Shown here piece after piece: positions 6,426 through 9,480 of a stretch of DNA of 9,480 bases. The notes under the pieces were generated by a model. The model had not been told where the DNA came from, searched no databases, and saw nothing but the letters and a program-made list of their open reading frames with translations. Each line of letters opens with the position of its first letter. Position 1 is the stretch's first letter. The position numbers and the translations under genes were made by a program. The DNA comes from Anaerolinea sp. (GTDB lineage Bacteria; Chloroflexota; Anaerolineae; Anaerolineales; Villigracilaceae): the NCBI GenBank assembly GCA_020720965.1, contig DYNS01000091.1, positions 1-9,480 of the forward strand, written 5' to 3'.

Positions 6426-7961
6426 TCAGGGCGCTATCGCGCCGAGCAGGGTATCACCCTGAGCGCGAACCAGGGTAGGGATTGCTTCCAGCAGGCTGGG
6501 GTCGCCGATGATTTTGACGAGGTCGGGCACATCGAAGAGGGCTATCACTGCTTCTCCGGCGCGGACTTGCTCCAGCATGGTTGCCAGGCTTTGGGCGTAT
6601 CCGCTGCGCGGTTGGCGGGTAACCGGGTTAATGGCGCTGTCTATCATCCGGCTTGCCCGCCCGGTGACGAGGTACACGGCGGCGGGGCTGTTGGTGTAGA
6701 TGCGCGTTTCTGAGGGCAGGGTTTGCAGGGCTTGCATAACCGGGGCTTGCCGCCAACGCCACGAGGCATAGCCTGCTCCGCCCGTCTCGCGCAGGGTTGG
6801 GACGGTTTGCGTCCAGCCCCACAGGCTGCCCGTCAGCGCCAGGGCTGTCAGGGTCAGCGCCGCGCCTTGCGCCCAGCGATTTTTGCGCTGCCAAAGCCAG
6901 CCCAGCCCGGCAACCAGGAGCATATTCCAACTCAGGTACAACGGAGCGAGAATCCGTGCCGAAAGCGGGGTGCTGGCATCGAAAAAAGTCAGCGAAACGG
7001 CGACCGCCGCCGCATAGCCCAACAGATACGCGCTCCAGAGCCAGGTAAGCCCCAGTTTTTTTTGCGTCAGGGCTTGCCACAAGAGCCAGCCAGCTAAAAT
7101 GAACGCGCCTAAAAGGAGTAGAGCGGGCAAGAGAATCTCCTGCTTAAAAAGCCAGGTTTGCCAGGAAGGGAGGGGCAGGGCGAACTGCGCGAGGGAGTAT
7201 AACCCGTCTCGGAGGGTTTTTGCCTGAATGGGGTGATAGTACAGCCCGCGATTGGTAAGATTTCCCGCCACGAGGGCGTTTCTCGCCGCCCAAGCCGCCG
7301 CCGGGAGCGCCCCGCCCAGCAGGAAGGCGAGGGTCTCTTGCAGGCGTTTGCGCCAGGGGTTGGGCTGTAAGAGCCAAAAGGCAGGCAATGCCGCAAACAA
7401 CGCCAGCCCAGAGTAGCGGGTGAGCAGGGTCAGCCCGGCAAACAGCCCGCCGAGGGCTATCCATCTCTCGCGCCGGGCGGGCAGGCGATTCGCCGCATCC
7501 GTCAGCAGCAGAGTCAACAGGCTGAGGCTGAAGAAGAGGGTTTCGCTCATTACATAGGTTTGGGGGATGAATAACTGCTCTCCAAAGATAAACAAAGCCG
7601 CCGCCAGTAAGGGTTCTGGCAGGCGGCGGCTGTTGCGCCACGCTAATGCACCAACGAGCAGGGCGTTGAGCGGGACGAGGAGCAGGTGCAGGGCGCGGGC
7701 GGCGCGATAAGCGTCTAAGCCTGTGAGGGCGGAGAGGGCTGCCAGGGAGAGGGAATAAAAGGGCGGGTAGTGCGTAATCGGCTCCAGCGGGGGTTCCAGC
7801 CACAGGTCGCTGTAACCTGTTCCCGCCAGTAAAGAACGCGCTCCAGCCAGGTATGCCGCCGAGTCGTTCATCAGCCCCAAGCCAGCGGGGGTGACGTACC
7901 ACAACGTCACCCCCGCGAGGAGGCAGAGCAAGAGTAAGGGGAAGAGAAGGCGGCGCGGCAA
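6426..7961 (-). CDS. Polytopic membrane glycosyltransferase, GT39/ArnT-like (511 aa)
   Basis: A basic start (MPRR) leads into a membrane helix. The first loop carries D33 in LMNDSAAYLAG and HYPPFYSL at 64-71, both hallmarks of dolichyl/polyprenyl-phosphate-sugar transferases of the GT-C fold (PMT/ArnT-like). About ten to twelve hydrophobic stretches follow. Conserved-looking elements include MSETLFF (138-144), LTRYSGL (180-186), GLYYHP (239-244) and SARILAPLYL (334-343). A soluble C-terminal part (about 400-511) lies after the last helix. I place the start at a TTG 4 bases after the stop of the PAPS synthetase gene. An earlier in-frame TTG at 8009 would give 527 aa, but its extra residues (MWHICWKKATCWASNP) are read through the upstream coding sequence and look unlike a natural N-terminus. 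Neither start has a good Shine-Dalgarno. The enzyme probably transfers a lipid-linked sugar on the outer face of the membrane. It is distinct from the protein at 679-2451, but of the same broad class. Confidence 0.82.
   Translation of the reverse strand: MPRRLLFPLLLLCLLAGVTLWYVTPAGLGLMNDSAAYLAGARSLLAGTGYSDLWLEPPLEPITHYPPFYSLSLAALSALTGLDAYRAARALHLLLVPLNALLVGALAWRNSRRLPEPLLAAALFIFGEQLFIPQTYVMSETLFFSLSLLTLLLTDAANRLPARRERWIALGGLFAGLTLLTRYSGLALFAALPAFWLLQPNPWRKRLQETLAFLLGGALPAAAWAARNALVAGNLTNRGLYYHPIQAKTLRDGLYSLAQFALPLPSWQTWLFKQEILLPALLLLGAFILAGWLLWQALTQKKLGLTWLWSAYLLGYAAAVAVSLTFFDASTPLSARILAPLYLSWNMLLVAGLGWLWQRKNRWAQGAALTLTALALTGSLWGWTQTVPTLRETGGAGYASWRWRQAPVMQALQTLPSETRIYTNSPAAVYLVTGRASRMIDSAINPVTRQPRSGYAQSLATMLEQVRAGEAVIALFDVPDLVKIIGDPSLLEAIPTLVRAQGDTLLGAIAP
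6430..6461 (-). repeat. Two small adjacent hairpins at the end of the membrane glycosyltransferase gene
   Basis: CAGGGT/ACCCTG (6447-6461, 3-base loop) and GGCGC/GCGCC (6430-6443, TATC loop) are perfect short inverted repeats just before the stop codon at 6426-6428. No T-run follows on the minus strand, so this is not a standard terminator. It may only be a chance feature of GC-rich codons. Confidence 0.35.
7885..7916. repeat. Strong 13-bp perfect inverted repeat inside the 5' part of a coding region
   Basis: The arms GCGGGGGTGACGT (7885-7897) and ACGTCACCCCCGC (7904-7916) are perfectly complementary around a 6-base loop. The repeat lies 45 bases after the TTG start at 7961 of the membrane glycosyltransferase and encodes its first membrane helix (AGVTLWYVTPA). 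In the mRNA it would be a very stable hairpin close to the start of translation. No T-run follows, so a terminator role is unlikely. Confidence 0.75.
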
Positions 7962-7965
7962 GGGG

Positions 7966-9480
7966 TTACTCGCCCAGCAGGTAGCCTTCTTCCAGCAGAT
8001 ATGCCACAACTTTGCGGGCGTTTTCTTCCGGGCTGACGCCGTAGCCTTGCAGGGTAATCTCCGGGTCGATGGGCGGTTCGTAGGGGTCGTCTATGCCGGT
8101 GAAGCCCATTGGTTTGCCGTCCGCCAGGGATTGGCGGGCTTTGGCGTATAAGCCTTTTACGTCCCGTTGTTCGCAGACTTCTACCGGGGTGTCCATAAAG
8201 ACTTCGATGAAGTTTTCGCCCACAAATTTGCGGGCTTCTTCGCGCGCGGCGCGGTAGGGGCTAATGGCGGCGCAAATGACTGCGCCGCCGTGCCGGGCGA
8301 TTTCTCCTGCCACGAAGCCAATCCGCAGAATGTTGGTGTCGCGGTCTTCTTTGCTGAATCCTAGTCCCTTGCTGAGATGGGTGCGGACGACATCGCCATC
8401 CAATACGGTGGCTTCGCGTCCGTGTTCCAGCATTAGTTCGGTGAGAATTTGGCTGGTTGCGCTTTTGCCTGCACCGCTTAACCCGGTGAACCACAGGCAG
8501 AAGCCTTGTTTGTGACGGGGCGGGTAGCTTTGGCGCAAAATTTCGGCGGTTTCGGGGCGGGTGAACCATTCTGGCAGGAGTTTGCCTTTTGCCAGGTAGT
8601 CATCGCGGACTTGGGTGCCGGAGATGTTAAGGGTGCGTGCCCCAGCAGGGATGTCTTTTTGTTCCACGTAGCGGTCTTCGTCTGGCAGGTACACCAGCAT
8701 TTCAAACGGAACCATCTTTACGCCCAGTTCGGCTTCGTGTTGGGTCATCAGGGTCTGAGCGTCATAAGGTCCGTAGAAGGGTTTTCCGGCGCTGTCGTTG
8801 CCGGGTCCGGCATGGTCGCGCCCCACAATAAAGTGGTTGGCGCCATGGTTGCGGCGGACAATGGCGTGCAGGATGGCTTCTTTGGGTCCTGCCATTCGCA
8901 TTGCCAGGGGCAAGAGGCTTAGCAGGGTGCTATCTTTGTCGTAGTAGTTTTCTACCAGGGCTTTGTAGGTGCGGGTGCGGGTGTAGTGGTCAACATCGCC
9001 GGGTTTGGTCATGCCGACAACCGGGTGAACAATCAGCGAGCCTTGCACAGCAGCGGCGGCGCGTTTGGTCAGCTCTTCGTGAATGCGGTGCAGAGGGTTG
9101 CGGGTTTGGAAGGCGACTACGTTATCGTTGCCGAGGGCTTCCAGTTTTTCGCGTACCTGTGCGGGGGTGTGACGTAAATCCACAAAGTCGTGGTATTTTG
9201 GCAGGTTCAACACCTTTAGCGGTCCGCTAATGCAGACCTTGCCCCAACGGGTCATTTCCGAGACCATCGGGTGTTTCGAGTCGGTTGTGCCGTAGGCGAG
9301 AGCGGCTTCTTTTTCTGCGTCCCAGTGATACACCTCATCCAGGGTCAGGATGGCGATGACATCGTTGTTGGCGTTACGCAGCACCACATCTTCGCCAACG
9401 GTGGGCAGTTCCTTCGGGTCGGCGGTGAGGGTGATGGGCAGGGGGAAGAGGGGGCCATCCGCCAGGCGCATTTCGCGCAG
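7966..9480 (-). CDS. sat-cysC: Bifunctional sulfate adenylyltransferase / adenylylsulfate kinase (5' end outside window)
   Basis: The enzyme makes PAPS in two steps: ATP plus sulfate to APS, then phosphorylation of APS at the 3' position. The frame is open to the right edge. The first methionine in view (9471) is internal, because MRLADGPLFPLPITL aligns with a segment that lies well inside known ATP sulfurylases, so some 60-70 N-terminal residues are probably missing. Counting from that methionine, the sulfurylase domain carries QTRNPLHRIHE (122-132) and GRDHAG (217-222), the two ATP-binding/catalytic motifs. The APS kinase domain follows from about 322, with P-loop GLSGAGKS (330-337), DGDVVR (358-363), SPYRAAR (404-410) and a DPYEPP segment (462-467). 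Kinase residues look intact, unlike the inactive allosteric domain of fungal sulfurylases. The domain order is that of bacterial fusions such as in Aquifex. It is the first gene seen in this operon, which also encodes a PAPS-using sulfotransferase, pointing to glycan sulfation rather than general cysteine synthesis. Confidence 0.95.
   Translation of the reverse strand: MREMRLADGPLFPLPITLTADPKELPTVGEDVVLRNANNDVIAILTLDEVYHWDAEKEAALAYGTTDSKHPMVSEMTRWGKVCISGPLKVLNLPKYHDFVDLRHTPAQVREKLEALGNDNVVAFQTRNPLHRIHEELTKRAAAAVQGSLIVHPVVGMTKPGDVDHYTRTRTYKALVENYYDKDSTLLSLLPLAMRMAGPKEAILHAIVRRNHGANHFIVGRDHAGPGNDSAGKPFYGPYDAQTLMTQHEAELGVKMVPFEMLVYLPDEDRYVEQKDIPAGARTLNISGTQVRDDYLAKGKLLPEWFTRPETAEILRQSYPPRHKQGFCLWFTGLSGAGKSATSQILTELMLEHGREATVLDGDVVRTHLSKGLGFSKEDRDTNILRIGFVAGEIARHGGAVICAAISPYRAAREEARKFVGENFIEVFMDTPVEVCEQRDVKGLYAKARQSLADGKPMGFTGIDDPYEPPIDPEITLQGYGVSPEENARKVVAYLLEEGYLLGE

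Noticed and set aside
7056..7063. A run of eight A on the coding strand, a possible slippage or programmed frameshift site in the membrane glycosyltransferase
   Set aside because: The normal frame continues for another 210 residues with coherent membrane segments, so nothing requires a shift. The run simply encodes Gln-Lys-Lys.
6628..7902. Long alternative frames on the minus strand (6628-7080 and 7144-7902) inside the membrane glycosyltransferase gene
   Set aside because: They are Arg/Pro/Ala-rich frame-shifted copies of a gene with clear GT-C motifs and membrane helices. No recognisable domain or ribosome binding site supports them.
8506..8922. Plus-strand open frame of 138 codons opposite the ATP sulfurylase domain
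   Set aside because: It lies antisense to highly conserved catalytic motifs; no ribosome binding site or domain supports it.

Overview
The window holds eight protein genes, all on the minus strand and packed head to tail (gaps of 4 to 94 bases, one 4-base overlap). It reads as the middle of a single long operon transcribed from the right edge to the left edge. The first and last genes run off the window. I see no RNA gene, transposase, CRISPR array or convincing factor-independent terminator, and no gene-free stretch above 300 bases. The DNA is moderately GC-rich. From the look of the proteins and of the low-complexity TAGAGA-type repeat in the largest gap, my best guess is a Chloroflexota bacterium (Anaerolineae-like). 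That is recollection, not a search result.

Layout in transcription order: (1) 9480-7966, a fused sulfate adenylyltransferase/APS kinase that makes PAPS, 5' end missing; (2) 7961-6426, a polytopic membrane glycosyltransferase of the GT-C/GT39-like type; (3) 6388-5552, a short-chain dehydrogenase resembling PtmA; (4) 5537-4314, a CMP-nonulosonate cytidylyltransferase fused to a KdsC-like HAD phosphatase; (5) 4219-3335, a NeuB/NANS-type nonulosonate synthase without the usual C-terminal SAF domain; (6) 3301-2456, a PAPS-dependent sulfotransferase; (7) 2451-679, a second polytopic GT-C-like membrane protein; (8) 682-1, the N-terminal 227 residues of a probable capsule/surface-glycan biosynthesis protein with a four-cysteine motif.

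Together the genes suggest a cell-surface glycan locus. Genes 3-5 would make and activate a nine-carbon sialic-acid-like sugar (nonulosonic acid). The synthase looks like the animal NANS type, a phosphatase domain is fused to the cytidylyltransferase, and no NeuC-type epimerase is present. This fits the route through a 9-phosphate intermediate, such as KDN from mannose-6-phosphate or Neu5Ac from ManNAc-6-phosphate. Genes 1 and 6 would make the sulfate donor PAPS and use it, and the membrane proteins would transfer lipid-linked sugars. The most interesting hypothesis is a bacterial locus dedicated to a sulfated, nonulosonate-containing glycan. Each enzyme class is individually known; the combination is what deserves checking.
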